A program made the position numbers and the translations under genes. This document shows positions 16,702-24,386 of a stretch of 64,000 nucleotides of DNA, in pieces. The stretch comes from Chloroflexota bacterium. GTDB lineage: Bacteria; Chloroflexota; Dehalococcoidia; Tepidiformales; Tepidiformaceae. The stretch is taken from contig JAPPBY010000019.1 in assembly GCA_026702615.1 (NCBI GenBank), positions 17,983 through 81,982 on the forward strand, given 5' to 3'. A model generated the notes under the pieces. That model was not told the DNA's origin. It searched no databases and worked only from the letters and a program-made list of their open reading frames with translations. Numbering within the stretch: position 1 is the first letter of the stretch; the number at the start of each line of letters is the position of its first letter.

Positions 16702-16811
16702 GCTGCAGGGACGCCCGCCGAGACGATAGGGAACTGAACCCGAAAAGATGTCAGGAGGCTGTGAGAGTCGTGCCCCCATGCGTCAAATATCTGTTAGACC
16801 CTCACGGGAAA

Positions 16812-16972
16812 CACCTACCCTCCGCCCGCTGCGGTCCTCCCCAGCCTTCAGGTGACGGCCCTAGTGGCCGCGACCCAATAGGTGGTGCCGGACGAGAACG
16901 CGGCCAGGGTATTAGGGCGGGCACGTCCTCCAGGCCGGGGAAGTACCCGAGCCACCGGCCCGTGGCCTGGTA
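16812..16972 (-). pseudogene. Decayed C-terminal end of a third paralogue
   Basis: The minus strand encodes GRWLGYFPGLEDVP, then a one-base deletion, then FSSGTTYWVAAT, then a TGA where the intact copy has a Trp codon, followed by LGRTAA and a TAG. The same order is found at the C-terminus of the subtilase (GRWLGYFPGLDEVP, FSSGTTYWVVAT, WKVGRTAADGE). DNA similarity to 2930-3100 is high enough to be recognised by eye. Confidence 0.8.
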
Positions 16973-17281
16973 GGGCTGACTACGGGTTTCACCCGCATCG
17001 ACGGGACGGGGCCCCAGGCCCCGCGATGCCTACCCCCGGTGTCATGAAGGTGCCCGACGAACCTGGCTGCCGTGAAGGGTGCGACGTCGCGGCGCTGACC
17101 TCCCAGGCGGCGGATCTCGCTGCGAGTCTTGAGACCCCACCACTTGGTCACGGCTGAGATGTCAAGCTAAAGGCACCGCGCCCCTGCCGCGCTCGAGGAA
17201 TAGGCACTGCACCCCCAAGCCCGAACCCTAAGGCTCATCCGGTGAGGCTTGCTCCGTTGGCGTGTGAGGGCAAGACGGGTG
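16973..17281. other. 309-bp gene-free stretch next to tRNA-Asn
   Basis: Nothing supported was found. A 79-codon minus-strand frame (16912-17151) exists but shows no recognisable family, has no ribosome site and runs into the decayed paralogue fragment, so it is not called. Confidence 0.5.
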
Positions 17282-17353
17282 CTCCCCGGCGAGGATTCGA
17301 ACCTCGAACCTAGCGGTTAACAGCCGCTCGCTCTACCGTTGAGCTACCGGGGA
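17282..17353 (-). tRNA. tRNA-Asn (anticodon GTT)
   Basis: On the minus strand the 72-nt sequence folds as a full cloverleaf: acceptor TCCCCGG/CCGGGGA with discriminator G; D arm GCTC/GAGC; anticodon stem AGCGG/CCGCT with loop CTGTTAA (anticodon GTT); T arm CGAGG/CCTCG with loop TTCGAAT. The 3' CCA is not encoded; the bases after the discriminator read CACC. Confidence 0.96.
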
Positions 17354-17421
17354 ACGGGCTCTCAGTTTCCGGCGGGGCGGGGGAACGGGCAACAGGTGAA
17401 GCCCTCCTACTTGGCTCCGTC

Positions 17422-17438
17422 AGCCCCTATCGGGGGCT
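17422..17438. promoter_or_regulatory. Inverted repeat in the ABC1-kinase promoter region
   Basis: AGCCCC-TATCG-GGGGCT is a perfect 6-bp inverted repeat ending 4 bp before the -10 hexamer of the ABC1-kinase gene. It could be an operator, or a hairpin in a minus-strand transcript. No protein is known to bind it. Confidence 0.3.
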
Positions 17439-17442
17439 CTGC

Positions 17443-17448
17443 TACAGT
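17443..17448 (+). promoter_or_regulatory. -10 element, leaderless layout, ABC1 kinase
   Basis: TACAGT is followed by 6 nt and then the ATG at 17455, so transcription would begin at about the A of ATG. No Shine-Dalgarno sequence is present, and no good -35 was seen. Confidence 0.55.
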
Positions 17449-17454
17449 GGATTT

Positions 17455-18795
17455 ATGGCCAGGATTCACACGGGTCTCCAACCCCTTCCCTGGCCCCGAC
17501 GCATCTGGCGGTTCCTGCTCGTCGCTTGGAATTTCGTCGTCCTCTACCTGGGCTACAAGCGCATCCAGAAGACGCCCGGTCTGAGCGAGGCGGAGCGCAA
17601 GACGCGCTACCGCGAACAGCACCGCGCGACGGGCGAACGGCTCTACCGGCTGGCGATCCGGATGCAGGGGCTGCTGATCAAGTCGTGCCAGTTCCTGAGC
17701 AGTCGGGCGGACGTGGCGCCGCCGGAGCTGGTAGCGGTGCTGAGCCGGCTACAGGACTCGGTGCCGCCGCGGTCGTACGGGGAGATCGCGGGGCAGGTGC
17801 GGCGGGAGCTCGGCGCGGCGCCGGAAGAGGCGTTCGCGAGCTTCGAGCGCGAGCCGATCGCGGCGGCGTCGCTGGCGCAGGTTCACCGGGCGGTCACGCA
17901 CGACGGTCGCGAGGTGGCGGTGAAGGTGCAGTACCCGGGCATTTCGCGGGTGGTGGAGACGGACCTTCGCAGCATCAGCGTGCTCATCGAGATCCTGGCC
18001 CGCATCGAGCGGCGGTGGGACTTCCGCATGCTGATCGCGGAGATCGCGGACTACACGCCACGGGAGCTGGACTTCGTGGCGGAAGGGCGGAGCGCGGAGC
18101 GGGTGGCACGGGAGTTGTCGCACCGGACGGACGTGCGCGTCCCGGAGATCATCTGGGAGCACACCGCGCGGCGCGTCTTGACGATGGAGTACATCGACGG
18201 CATCAAGATTTCGGCGACGGACGAGCTGGTGGCGGCGGGGATCGACCCGGACGTGGTGGCGCGCATCATGATGGAGGCGTACTGCGAGCAGATCCTCGTG
18301 AACGGTTTCTTCCACGCCGACCCACACCCGGGGAACCTGCTGGTGCTGCCGGGTCCGGTGGTGGTGTTTCTCGACTTCGGCATGAGCAAGCACCTCCCCG
18401 ACGACTTCCGCAAGACCTACAACCTCTTCACGCTGGCCGTCCTGAGCCAGAACGACGCCGGGATGCTGAAGGGATTCCAGGACCTCGGGTTCAAGACCCG
18501 ATACGACGACCCGGAGATGCTGGTGGCGCTGGGGCGCTCGTTCTTCGAGTCGGCGGGACCGGAGCAGCGTCCCTACGCCGACGCCGAAGTGATCGGCGAG
18601 GTGAACGAACGGCTCGCGCGGCTGCTGTCGGAGAACCCGGTGACGGAGATGCCGCCGGACATCCTGCTAATCCTGCGGGTGCTGGGTCTGATGAGCGGTC
18701 TGCAGAAGCGGCTCGACAGCACAGTGGACGTGGCGGAGACGATCACGCCGTTCGCGGAGGCGCAGATCGCGGGCGAGGCGGCAGCCGGCAGCTAG
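17455..18795 (+). CDS. ABC1/UbiB-family atypical kinase (AarF-like)
   Basis: A 446-residue ABC1 (ADCK/UbiB) protein. Family hallmarks: the KxxQ helix, here KSCQ at 76-79 (usually KxGQ); the alanine-rich nucleotide loop AAAS at 136-139 in place of a glycine loop; Lys157 in VAVKVQ; HADPHPGN at 287-294; and the metal-binding DFG at 307-309. The usual C-terminal membrane helices of UbiB are not obvious, but a hydrophobic stretch lies at about 17-33. The family supports quinone or lipid metabolism, with ATPase activity reported for some members. No ubiquinone or menaquinone genes adjoin it, so the target is unknown. The start is set by a leaderless -10/ATG arrangement. Confidence 0.9.
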   Translation: MARIHTGLQPLPWPRRIWRFLLVAWNFVVLYLGYKRIQKTPGLSEAERKTRYREQHRATGERLYRLAIRMQGLLIKSCQFLSSRADVAPPELVAVLSRLQDSVPPRSYGEIAGQVRRELGAAPEEAFASFEREPIAAASLAQVHRAVTHDGREVAVKVQYPGISRVVETDLRSISVLIEILARIERRWDFRMLIAEIADYTPRELDFVAEGRSAERVARELSHRTDVRVPEIIWEHTARRVLTMEYIDGIKISATDELVAAGIDPDVVARIMMEAYCEQILVNGFFHADPHPGNLLVLPGPVVVFLDFGMSKHLPDDFRKTYNLFTLAVLSQNDAGMLKGFQDLGFKTRYDDPEMLVALGRSFFESAGPEQRPYADAEVIGEVNERLARLLSENPVTEMPPDILLILRVLGLMSGLQKRLDSTVDVAETITPFAEAQIAGEAAAGS

Positions 18796-18823
18796 GGGTT
18801 TTCTCCGTGGCGAGCCCGAACAC

Positions 18824-18853
18824 ATGACAGCTGGCTCCCCCAGCAGGTAAAGT
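18824..18853 (+). promoter_or_regulatory. Promoter of PaREP1-like gene
   Basis: A -35-like ATGACA at 18824-18829 and -10 TAAAGT at 18848-18853 are spaced 18 bp apart, 26 nt before the ATG at 18880. Confidence 0.5.
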
Positions 18854-18879
18854 TGACCCGAACAACGGAGGCGAGAGGG

Positions 18880-19263
18880 ATGGTATCCAGCGACCCGAGC
18901 GTGATCGCGGACCATGAGAGCCAGGCGCGGGAGTTCCTGGGGAAGGCGCGGGATTACCTGAAAGCCGGCGACCTGCATCAGGCGTCGGAGAAGGGCTGGG
19001 GGGCGGCGGCTCACATGGCGAAGGCGGTGGCGATCGCTCAAGGGTGGGAATACGAGACGCATGCCGACTTCAGCGTTGTCCTGAACCAGGCGTGGCAGGC
19101 CACCGGCAACGATCGCCTGCGCGATCTCCGCGGCATCGCGAACGAACTGCATGGCAACTACTACCGGCGCAAGCGGCACCTGAACGCCGAGGTCATCGGG
19201 CAGGACATCGAGAGCGTGGCGGAACTCATGACGGCGCTGGCGCCGCTGGCGGGCCAAAGCTAG
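18880..19263 (+). CDS. PaREP1/HEPN-like small helical protein
   Basis: A 127-residue all-helical protein. The frame is open from a TTG at 18853, but GGAGG at 18868-18872 is correctly placed for the ATG at 18880. The pattern AREFLGKARDYL...GDLHQASEKGWGAAAHMAKA, then ELHGNYY near the end, matches the PaREP1 family, which belongs to the HEPN-like four-helix fold. The RxxxxH motif typical of HEPN ribonucleases is not evident. Many such proteins pair with a nucleotidyltransferase as a toxin-antitoxin system, but no such partner is encoded next to it. It sits alone between the ABC1 kinase and the pyr operon with its own promoter. Function unknown. Confidence 0.65.
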   Translation: MVSSDPSVIADHESQAREFLGKARDYLKAGDLHQASEKGWGAAAHMAKAVAIAQGWEYETHADFSVVLNQAWQATGNDRLRDLRGIANELHGNYYRRKRHLNAEVIGQDIESVAELMTALAPLAGQS

Positions 19264-19319
19264 ACGTTCGGCGCTGGTGTTATACGAGGACACTCGCTAA
19301 TCTTGGTTAGCCCTTTAAG

Positions 19320-19349
19320 GCGGTCCCGAGAGGCTGCCAAGGGAGGAGG
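19320..19349 (+). promoter_or_regulatory. PyrR-binding loop in pyr operon leader, overlapping an SD sequence
   Basis: The sequence GGTCCCGAGAGGCTGCCAAG, running on into GGAGGAGG, carries the conserved PyrR anti-antiterminator core (UCCnGAGAGGCU...AAGG). PyrR with UMP binds this RNA hairpin. Its 3' side merges into GGGAGGAGG (19341-19349), a strong Shine-Dalgarno 7 nt before the leader-ORF ATG at 19357. No U-tract terminator follows before pyrR, so control is more likely at translation, as described for mycobacterial pyrR leaders, than by attenuation. Confidence 0.8.
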
Positions 19350-19356
19350 CGCCGCC

Positions 19357-19419
19357 ATGAGCGGCTGGCCCTGCGCAGGCCCGAATACCCCCCACCTGAC
19401 CGAGGCATTCCCGCTGTGA
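19357..19419 (+). CDS. 20-codon leader ORF overlapping the pyrR start
   Basis: An ATG with a perfect SD opens a 20-residue frame (MSGWPCAGPNTPHLTEAFPL) ending in TGA at 19417-19419. The pyrR GTG is at 19416-19418, so stop and start overlap (GTGA) and pyrR has no SD of its own. Translation of pyrR is therefore probably coupled to this leader ORF, and PyrR binding upstream would shut both. The peptide itself has no codon run that suggests ribosome stalling; its role is likely just coupling. Confidence 0.6.
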   Translation: MSGWPCAGPNTPHLTEAFPL

Positions 19420-19970
19420 GTCCCGTTGAGCTGCAACGGGGGCAGGAAGTTGCGCGCACGATCCGGCGGCTCGCCCACGAGATCGTCGAGAGCAACGGCG
19501 GCGCGGAGAACCTGGTGCTGGTGGGGCTGCTGACGCGGGGTGCGCCCCTGGCGGGGCGGCTGGCGTCGGCGATCGAGGCGTTCGAGGGCGAGTGCCCGCC
19601 GGTCGGACGGCTGGACGTGGGGCTCTACCGGGACGACGTGGCCCACCGCGACCCCCCTCCTCCCGTACGCCCCAGCGACATCCCCCTCGGGGTCGACGGC
19701 GCCACGGTCGTGCTCGTCGACGACGTGCTCTTCACGGGACGCACGATCCGGGCGGCGATGGACGCAATCATGGATTTCGGGCGGCCGGCGCGGGTGCGCC
19801 TGGCGGTGATGGTGGACCGCGGCCACCGCGAGCTGCCAATTCGCCCCGACTACGTTGGCCGCAACATCCCGACGGCGCCCTCGCAAACGGTCGAGGTGCG
19901 GTTGGCGGAAACAGACGGCGAGGACGCGATCTACCTGATGGAGGGAGCCGACAGTCATGGTGAGCATTGA
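19416..19970 (+). CDS. pyrR: PyrR: pyr operon regulator / uracil phosphoribosyltransferase
   Basis: A 184-residue type I phosphoribosyltransferase. The PRPP loop VVLVDDVLFTGRT is at 98-110, preceded by the conserved N-terminal helix RLAHEIVE and the loop LLTRGAPLA. The protein senses UMP/PRPP and binds RNA leader loops; one such loop lies immediately upstream, supporting autoregulation. The GTG start at 19416 is chosen because it overlaps the leader-ORF stop and gives the right N-terminal length. The 3' end overlaps pyrB by 14 bp. Some members also make UMP from uracil. Confidence 0.95.
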   Translation: MSPVELQRGQEVARTIRRLAHEIVESNGGAENLVLVGLLTRGAPLAGRLASAIEAFEGECPPVGRLDVGLYRDDVAHRDPPPPVRPSDIPLGVDGATVVLVDDVLFTGRTIRAAMDAIMDFGRPARVRLAVMVDRGHRELPIRPDYVGRNIPTAPSQTVEVRLAETDGEDAIYLMEGADSHGEH

Positions 19971-20982
19971 ACCGGCCGCCCCGACAGCCACTGAGCCGGA
20001 AGAGCAGCAAACGCCGGCCGTCACAGAGGACCCCACCGTCTGGGAGCGGAAGGACCTGCTCGATACGGACACGCTCTCGGCCGAGGAGATCGACCTCGTG
20101 CTGGAGACGGCGGACGCGATGGCGGAGGTGCGGGAGCGGCCCGTGGGGCGGGTCGCCACGCTGCGGGGCACGACCGTCGTGACGCTCTTCTACGAGAACA
20201 GCACGCGCACGCGCGCCAGCTTCGAGATTGCGGCAAAGGCGCTCGGCGCGGACGTCATCAATCTCGCGGCGGCGGGGAGCAGCGTGGGCAAGGGCGAGTC
20301 GCTGGTGGACACCGTGCGCACGATCGAGGCAGTGGGGGCGGACGTGGTGGTGATGCGCCACCCGAACTCGGGGGCGGCGGCGCTGGCGGCCCGGCACACG
20401 AGCGCGAGCGTCGTGAACGGGGGCGACGGGTCGCATGCGCACCCGACGCAAGCCTTGCTCGACCTGTACACGATGCGCCGGCACGTGGGCGAGATCGAGG
20501 GGCGCAAGGTCGTCATCGTGGGCGACATCCTCCACAGCCGCGTGGCGCGCTCAAACCTGTGGGCGCTACAGGCGGCTGGGGCGCGGGTGACGCTTTGCGG
20601 TCCGGCGACGCTGCTGCCGCAGTCACTGCGCTCGTTGCCCGGATACGAGGGGCCGGGGGGCTGCGAGGTGACGACCGACCTCAAGGGGGCGCTCACGGGC
20701 GCGGACGTGGTGATGGCGCTCCGCATCCAGCGGGAACGGCAGGACCAGGGCTTGCTGCCCTCCCTGCGCGAATACATCCGGCAGTACCAGATCACGGAGG
20801 AGCGGCTGGCGCGGGCGAACGCAGGGGCGCTGGTGATGCATCCCGGGCCGATGAACGAGGGTGTCGAGCTGGCGCCCGAGGTCGCGCACGGGTTGCGCTC
20901 GGTGGTCGAGGAGCAGGTTACGAACGGGGTGGCAGTTCGCATGGCCATCCTCTACTTGATGGCGACAGCGAGGCGTCAATGA
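19957..20982 (+). CDS. pyrB: Aspartate carbamoyltransferase catalytic subunit
   Basis: A 341-residue enzyme of de novo pyrimidine synthesis (carbamoyl phosphate plus aspartate to carbamoyl aspartate). The carbamoyl-phosphate loop NSTRTR is at 81-86; HPTQALLDLYT and HPGPMNEGVEL are present further on. It is about 30 residues longer than usual because of a Pro/Glu/Thr-rich N-terminal extension (1-28) that may be disordered; a later start is possible but no internal ATG in that stretch fits. No regulatory pyrI is found. Its stop overlaps the pyrC ATG (ATGA). Confidence 0.95.
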   Translation: MVSIEPAAPTATEPEEQQTPAVTEDPTVWERKDLLDTDTLSAEEIDLVLETADAMAEVRERPVGRVATLRGTTVVTLFYENSTRTRASFEIAAKALGADVINLAAAGSSVGKGESLVDTVRTIEAVGADVVVMRHPNSGAAALAARHTSASVVNGGDGSHAHPTQALLDLYTMRRHVGEIEGRKVVIVGDILHSRVARSNLWALQAAGARVTLCGPATLLPQSLRSLPGYEGPGGCEVTTDLKGALTGADVVMALRIQRERQDQGLLPSLREYIRQYQITEERLARANAGALVMHPGPMNEGVELAPEVAHGLRSVVEEQVTNGVAVRMAILYLMATARRQ

Positions 20983-22301
20983 GCGTGGTACTTATTCGTG
21001 GGGGACGGCTGATCGACCCGGCAACGGGTCGCGACGAGCACGGTGACGTGCTCATCGAAAACGGCCACATACGGGCGGCCGGCGGCATCCTCGCCGCCGA
21101 CGGGGCGGAGGTGGTGGACGCCACGGGGTGCATCGTGACCCCGGGGTTCATCGACCTGCATGCGCACCTGCGCGAACCCGGATTCGAGCAGAAGGGCACG
21201 CTCGCGACGGAGACGGAGGCGGCCCTGCGGGGCGGCTTCACCACCGTGTGCGCGATGCCGAACACGAACCCGGCGCCCGACAGCGCTCCGGCGGTGGAGG
21301 GATTCCTGAAGCTGGTGGCGCAGAAGGCGCGCATACGTGTCCTGCCAGTTGGGTCGACGACGGTGGGGCGCAAGGGGGAGCGGCTGGCGGCGCTGAGCGA
21401 GCTGGCGGAGGCGGGGTGCGTCGCGCTGAGCGACGACGGCAGCCCCGTTCCCGGCGGCAACCTCATGCGCAACGCGCTCACGCTGGCGGGTGCGCTGGGG
21501 CTGGCGGTGGCGGAGCACTGCGATGAGCCATCGCTGAGCGGCAACGGCTCGATGCACGAGGGAGCGGTGAGCGAACGGCTGGGGCTGCCGGGGCAACCGG
21601 CGGCGGCGGAGACGGTCGCGATAGCCCGAAACATCGAACTCTGCGAGCTTACCGGCGGACGTTTCCACATCATGCACGTGACGACGGCGAGAGGCGTAGA
21701 GCAAGTGGCGCAAGCGAAGGAGCGTGGGTTGCCGGTGACGTGCGAGGTCACCCCCAGCCACCTCTTCCTGACCGACGAGGCGGTCGCGGGGAGTGACCTG
21801 ACTCCCGCCTATGACACCTCGGCGAAGGTGAACCCGCCACTGCGCACCGAGACTGACCGGCTGGCCCTGCTGGCGGGCGTCAATTCGGGCGTGATCGACG
21901 CGATCGCAACGGACCACGCGCCGCACGCGCCGGAAGAGAAGCTGCGCGAGTTCGACCACGCGCCGTTCGGCATCAGCTGCGCCGAGACGGCGCTCGCAAC
22001 GGTCACGACGCTCGTGTCGCGCGGGGAGCTTGAGCTGGGGGCGGCGCTGCGGGCGCTGACGCAGGGACCGGCGGAGACGTTCGCGCTCCATGGCCATATT
22101 CCCGGCATCGGGACGCTCGCGGTCGGGGCGCCCGGTGACGTGACCGTGTTCGACCCCGAGGAGCGCTGGACGGTCGACCCGGCGGCGTTCGCGTCGAAGG
22201 GGAAGAACACACCGCTCGCGGGCCTCGAACTGCAGGGGCAGGTGCGGGCGGTCGTGGTCGGCGGAGATCTGCGGCACTTGCTGGAGGCGGTGCATGTCTA
22301 G
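20979..22301 (+). CDS. pyrC: Dihydroorotase
   Basis: A 440-residue amidohydrolase of the long, type I dihydroorotase class (third pyrimidine step, carbamoyl aspartate to dihydroorotate). The metal motif HAHLREPG is at 61-68; SDDGSPV and ATDHAPHAPEEK carry the other metal and substrate residues. The same frame is open far upstream inside pyrB, but the ATG at 20979 overlapping the pyrB stop gives the normal N-terminus (MSVVLIRGGRLIDP). The 3' end overlaps carA by 8 bp. Confidence 0.95.
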   Translation: MSVVLIRGGRLIDPATGRDEHGDVLIENGHIRAAGGILAADGAEVVDATGCIVTPGFIDLHAHLREPGFEQKGTLATETEAALRGGFTTVCAMPNTNPAPDSAPAVEGFLKLVAQKARIRVLPVGSTTVGRKGERLAALSELAEAGCVALSDDGSPVPGGNLMRNALTLAGALGLAVAEHCDEPSLSGNGSMHEGAVSERLGLPGQPAAAETVAIARNIELCELTGGRFHIMHVTTARGVEQVAQAKERGLPVTCEVTPSHLFLTDEAVAGSDLTPAYDTSAKVNPPLRTETDRLALLAGVNSGVIDAIATDHAPHAPEEKLREFDHAPFGISCAETALATVTTLVSRGELELGAALRALTQGPAETFALHGHIPGIGTLAVGAPGDVTVFDPEERWTVDPAAFASKGKNTPLAGLELQGQVRAVVVGGDLRHLLEAVHV

Positions 22302-23460
22302 CGCGAGGCTCGTGCTCGCCGACGGGAGCGTTTTCGAGGGCCGCGCAGTGGGCGCGACCGGGTCGGTGGGCGGCGAGGTGGTGTTCAACACCTCGATGAC
22401 GGGCTACCAGGAGATGCTGACGGACCCCTCCTACGCGGGGCAGCTGCTCACGCTGACCTACCCGATGATCGGGAACTACGGGGTCGACACGGCGGTGGAG
22501 GAGTCGGGACAGATCCAGCCGCGGGGGCTGATCGTGCGCGAGGTGGCGCCGGTCTCGAGCCACCCGCTTTCGACGAGCGATCTCGCGACGTTCCTGGCCG
22601 AGCGCGGCGTTGTCGCTATCGATGGCGTCGACACCCGCGCGATCACGCGGCGCATCCGGCGTCACGGGGTGATGCTGGGCGTGATCACAACGGAGCGGGT
22701 CGAGGAGGCGCGGGAGCGCGTGCAGTCGCTCCCCGGCTATGACGGTATCGACTGGGCGTCGCAGGTCTCGACGGCGGAGCAGTACGCCTGGGAGTCGTTC
22801 GCGGAGAAGCACGAGCTCCGGCCCGCCATGGAGTCGCGGTCGAACAAGGCAATCGTGAAGCCTGAGAAAGCGGAGGCGGCGGGGAGCCCGAAGCGGGTGG
22901 CGCTCATCGACGGCGGGGTGAAGCGCAACATCATGCGTTCGCTCGTCGCGCGAAACTGCGAGGTCACCGTTCTCCCGATCGACGCGAACGCGGAAGAGGT
23001 GCTCGCGCTCAGGCCGGACGGCGTCCTGTGGTCGCCGGGGCCGGGCGACCCACAGGTGCAGAACTCGCAAGTCGAGGAAACCCGCAAGCTGATCGGGAGG
23101 GTTCCCCTGTTCGGCATCTGCCTGGGGCACCAGGTGATCGCACGGGCGCTGGGAGCGGGCACGTTCAAGCTGCCGTTCGGCCACCGGGGCGGGAACCACC
23201 CCGTTCGCGACGAGCGCACGGGCACGGTGACGATCACGGCGCAGAACCACGGCTACGCGGTTGACCCCGAGCGTCTGGCGGCATCGGCGGCAGTGAGCCA
23301 CGTGAACCTGAACGACGGCACGGTCGAAGGGCTCAGCATGCGCGACGAGCCGGTCATGACCATCCAGTACCACTCAGAAGCGAGTCCGGGCCCGCTCGAC
23401 AGCATGGACATGTTCGACCGCTTCGTGGAAATGATGGACTCGGCAGGAAGCGGGCGATGA
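22294..23460 (+). CDS. carA: Carbamoyl-phosphate synthase small (glutaminase) subunit
   Basis: A 388-residue class I glutamine amidotransferase subunit that feeds ammonia to CarB. It has the N-terminal CPSase small-chain domain ([23 protein letters not shown]), the nucleophile Cys276 in GICLGHQ, and a His/Glu pair in YHSEASPGP. The length is typical. Its stop overlaps the next ATG (ATGA). Unusually, it is separated from carB by two unrelated small genes. Confidence 0.95.
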   Translation: MSSARLVLADGSVFEGRAVGATGSVGGEVVFNTSMTGYQEMLTDPSYAGQLLTLTYPMIGNYGVDTAVEESGQIQPRGLIVREVAPVSSHPLSTSDLATFLAERGVVAIDGVDTRAITRRIRRHGVMLGVITTERVEEARERVQSLPGYDGIDWASQVSTAEQYAWESFAEKHELRPAMESRSNKAIVKPEKAEAAGSPKRVALIDGGVKRNIMRSLVARNCEVTVLPIDANAEEVLALRPDGVLWSPGPGDPQVQNSQVEETRKLIGRVPLFGICLGHQVIARALGAGTFKLPFGHRGGNHPVRDERTGTVTITAQNHGYAVDPERLAASAAVSHVNLNDGTVEGLSMRDEPVMTIQYHSEASPGPLDSMDMFDRFVEMMDSAGSGR

Positions 23461-23909
23461 CGCGCACCACGGCCATGCGGCAGGCGACGACCGACGATGC
23501 GGCAGCCGTTGCCTCCATCGCGCATGCCCTGCGCGACGAGCCGAACACAAGCCTTCCACCCAGTCTCGACACCGAGATGGCGCGAGGCTGGCTCTCGCGC
23601 ATCGGGGAGCACGGAGCCGCCGCGATCGCGCTGGACGGGTCGATCCCGGTCGCGTTCGGGATGGTCGAGGCGAGCCCCGACGAGCCGGAGACGGCGGAGC
23701 TCGGGGTCTGGGTGCTGCCCGACCACCGCCAGCGGGGCATCGCCACGCAGCTCGCGGAGGAGCTGCTGGCGCTCGCACGCGAGCGCGGCCTGCGTCGCAT
23801 CCGCGGGCGGCTGCCGGAAGGCAACGAGCCGGCGCTCAGCTTCCTTTCCTCGATCGGGGGGATGGTTCCCCTGCGCAACCCCGACATGACGTTCGAGCTG
23901 CCCCTCTAG
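23457..23909 (+). CDS. GNAT family N-acetyltransferase
   Basis: A 150-residue GNAT-fold protein. The acetyl-CoA binding motif A is visible as [22 protein letters not shown] (positions about 81-102, V/I-x-x-x-x-R-x-x-G-I/V-A pattern), with a C-terminal beta strand ending in MTFELPL. The substrate is unknown. It starts inside the carA stop codon and ends just before a membrane-protein ATG, so it is translated as part of the pyrimidine operon. Whether it has anything to do with pyrimidines (for example lysine acetylation of a pathway enzyme) cannot be told. Confidence 0.8.
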   Translation: MTRTTAMRQATTDDAAAVASIAHALRDEPNTSLPPSLDTEMARGWLSRIGEHGAAAIALDGSIPVAFGMVEASPDEPETAELGVWVLPDHRQRGIATQLAEELLALARERGLRRIRGRLPEGNEPALSFLSSIGGMVPLRNPDMTFELPL

Positions 23910-24386
23910 ATGGCAGCCGTGAGCAGCACACGCCGCCCCCTGCCGCCAACCCGCGGCGGAGCCGTCCGGCGCGACCCGTCGCGCGCGGCCGCGAGCTGGA
24001 CGGACGTGCTCATCGCCCTCGCGGCGACGGCGCTCGCGATGGCCGTGTTCGTCCTAGTCGCGACCTTCGCCGGCGAGAACGTGGCCGGCGACGAGGCGGG
24101 GCGGTTCTGGGCGCTGCTGTTCGCGGCCGGGCTTGGCCTCTCCGGGCTGTTCCTGGGGATGCTGGGGCTGGTGTTGCTGGGCGAGGGGGCGCGCGAGGGC
24201 GGCCGCTACCTGGTTCCGGTCGCCACAGGCATCGCGACGGGCGCAGTCGTGGGAGCGCTGGTGCTGGACGGGGCGGGCCGCGGAGCGGTGCTCGCACCGC
24301 TGCTGCTGCTCCTGCTCGCGACGCCACCGCTGCGGGAGGGGCTGAGGTGGCTGATGCGGCGCGGGGCCGGAGGGAGGACGCGATGA
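23910..24386 (+). CDS. Small multi-pass membrane protein within the pyr operon
   Basis: A 158-residue protein with a basic, Pro/Arg-rich N-terminus and four hydrophobic segments (about 30-53, 66-90, 101-118 and 125-136), ending in an Arg-rich tail. No family was recognised. It begins directly after the GNAT stop, and its own stop overlaps the carB ATG (ATGA). Its position inside a fully overlapping operon shows co-translation with carB, but there is no evidence that it transports pyrimidines. Confidence 0.7.
   Translation: MAAVSSTRRPLPPTRGGAVRRDPSRAAASWTDVLIALAATALAMAVFVLVATFAGENVAGDEAGRFWALLFAAGLGLSGLFLGMLGLVLLGEGAREGGRYLVPVATGIATGAVVGALVLDGAGRGAVLAPLLLLLLATPPLREGLRWLMRRGAGGRTR

Noticed and set aside
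16912..17151. 79-codon minus-strand ORF, considered as a transposase remnant
   Set aside because: No transposase motif, no inverted repeats, no ribosome site; it runs into the decayed paralogue fragment.
17282..17353. tRNA-Asn as an integration site for the surface-protein block at 1.8-17 kb
   Set aside because: The tRNA 3' end does face the block, but no integrase and no second copy of the tRNA 3' end were seen at the far side.
17422..17438. Intrinsic terminator
   Set aside because: A 6-bp stem without U tract on either strand; treated only as a possible operator-like inverted repeat.
18880..19263. HEPN/MNT toxin-antitoxin pair
   Set aside because: Only the HEPN-like partner is present. 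No nucleotidyltransferase gene is adjacent, and the RxxxxH nuclease motif is not evident.
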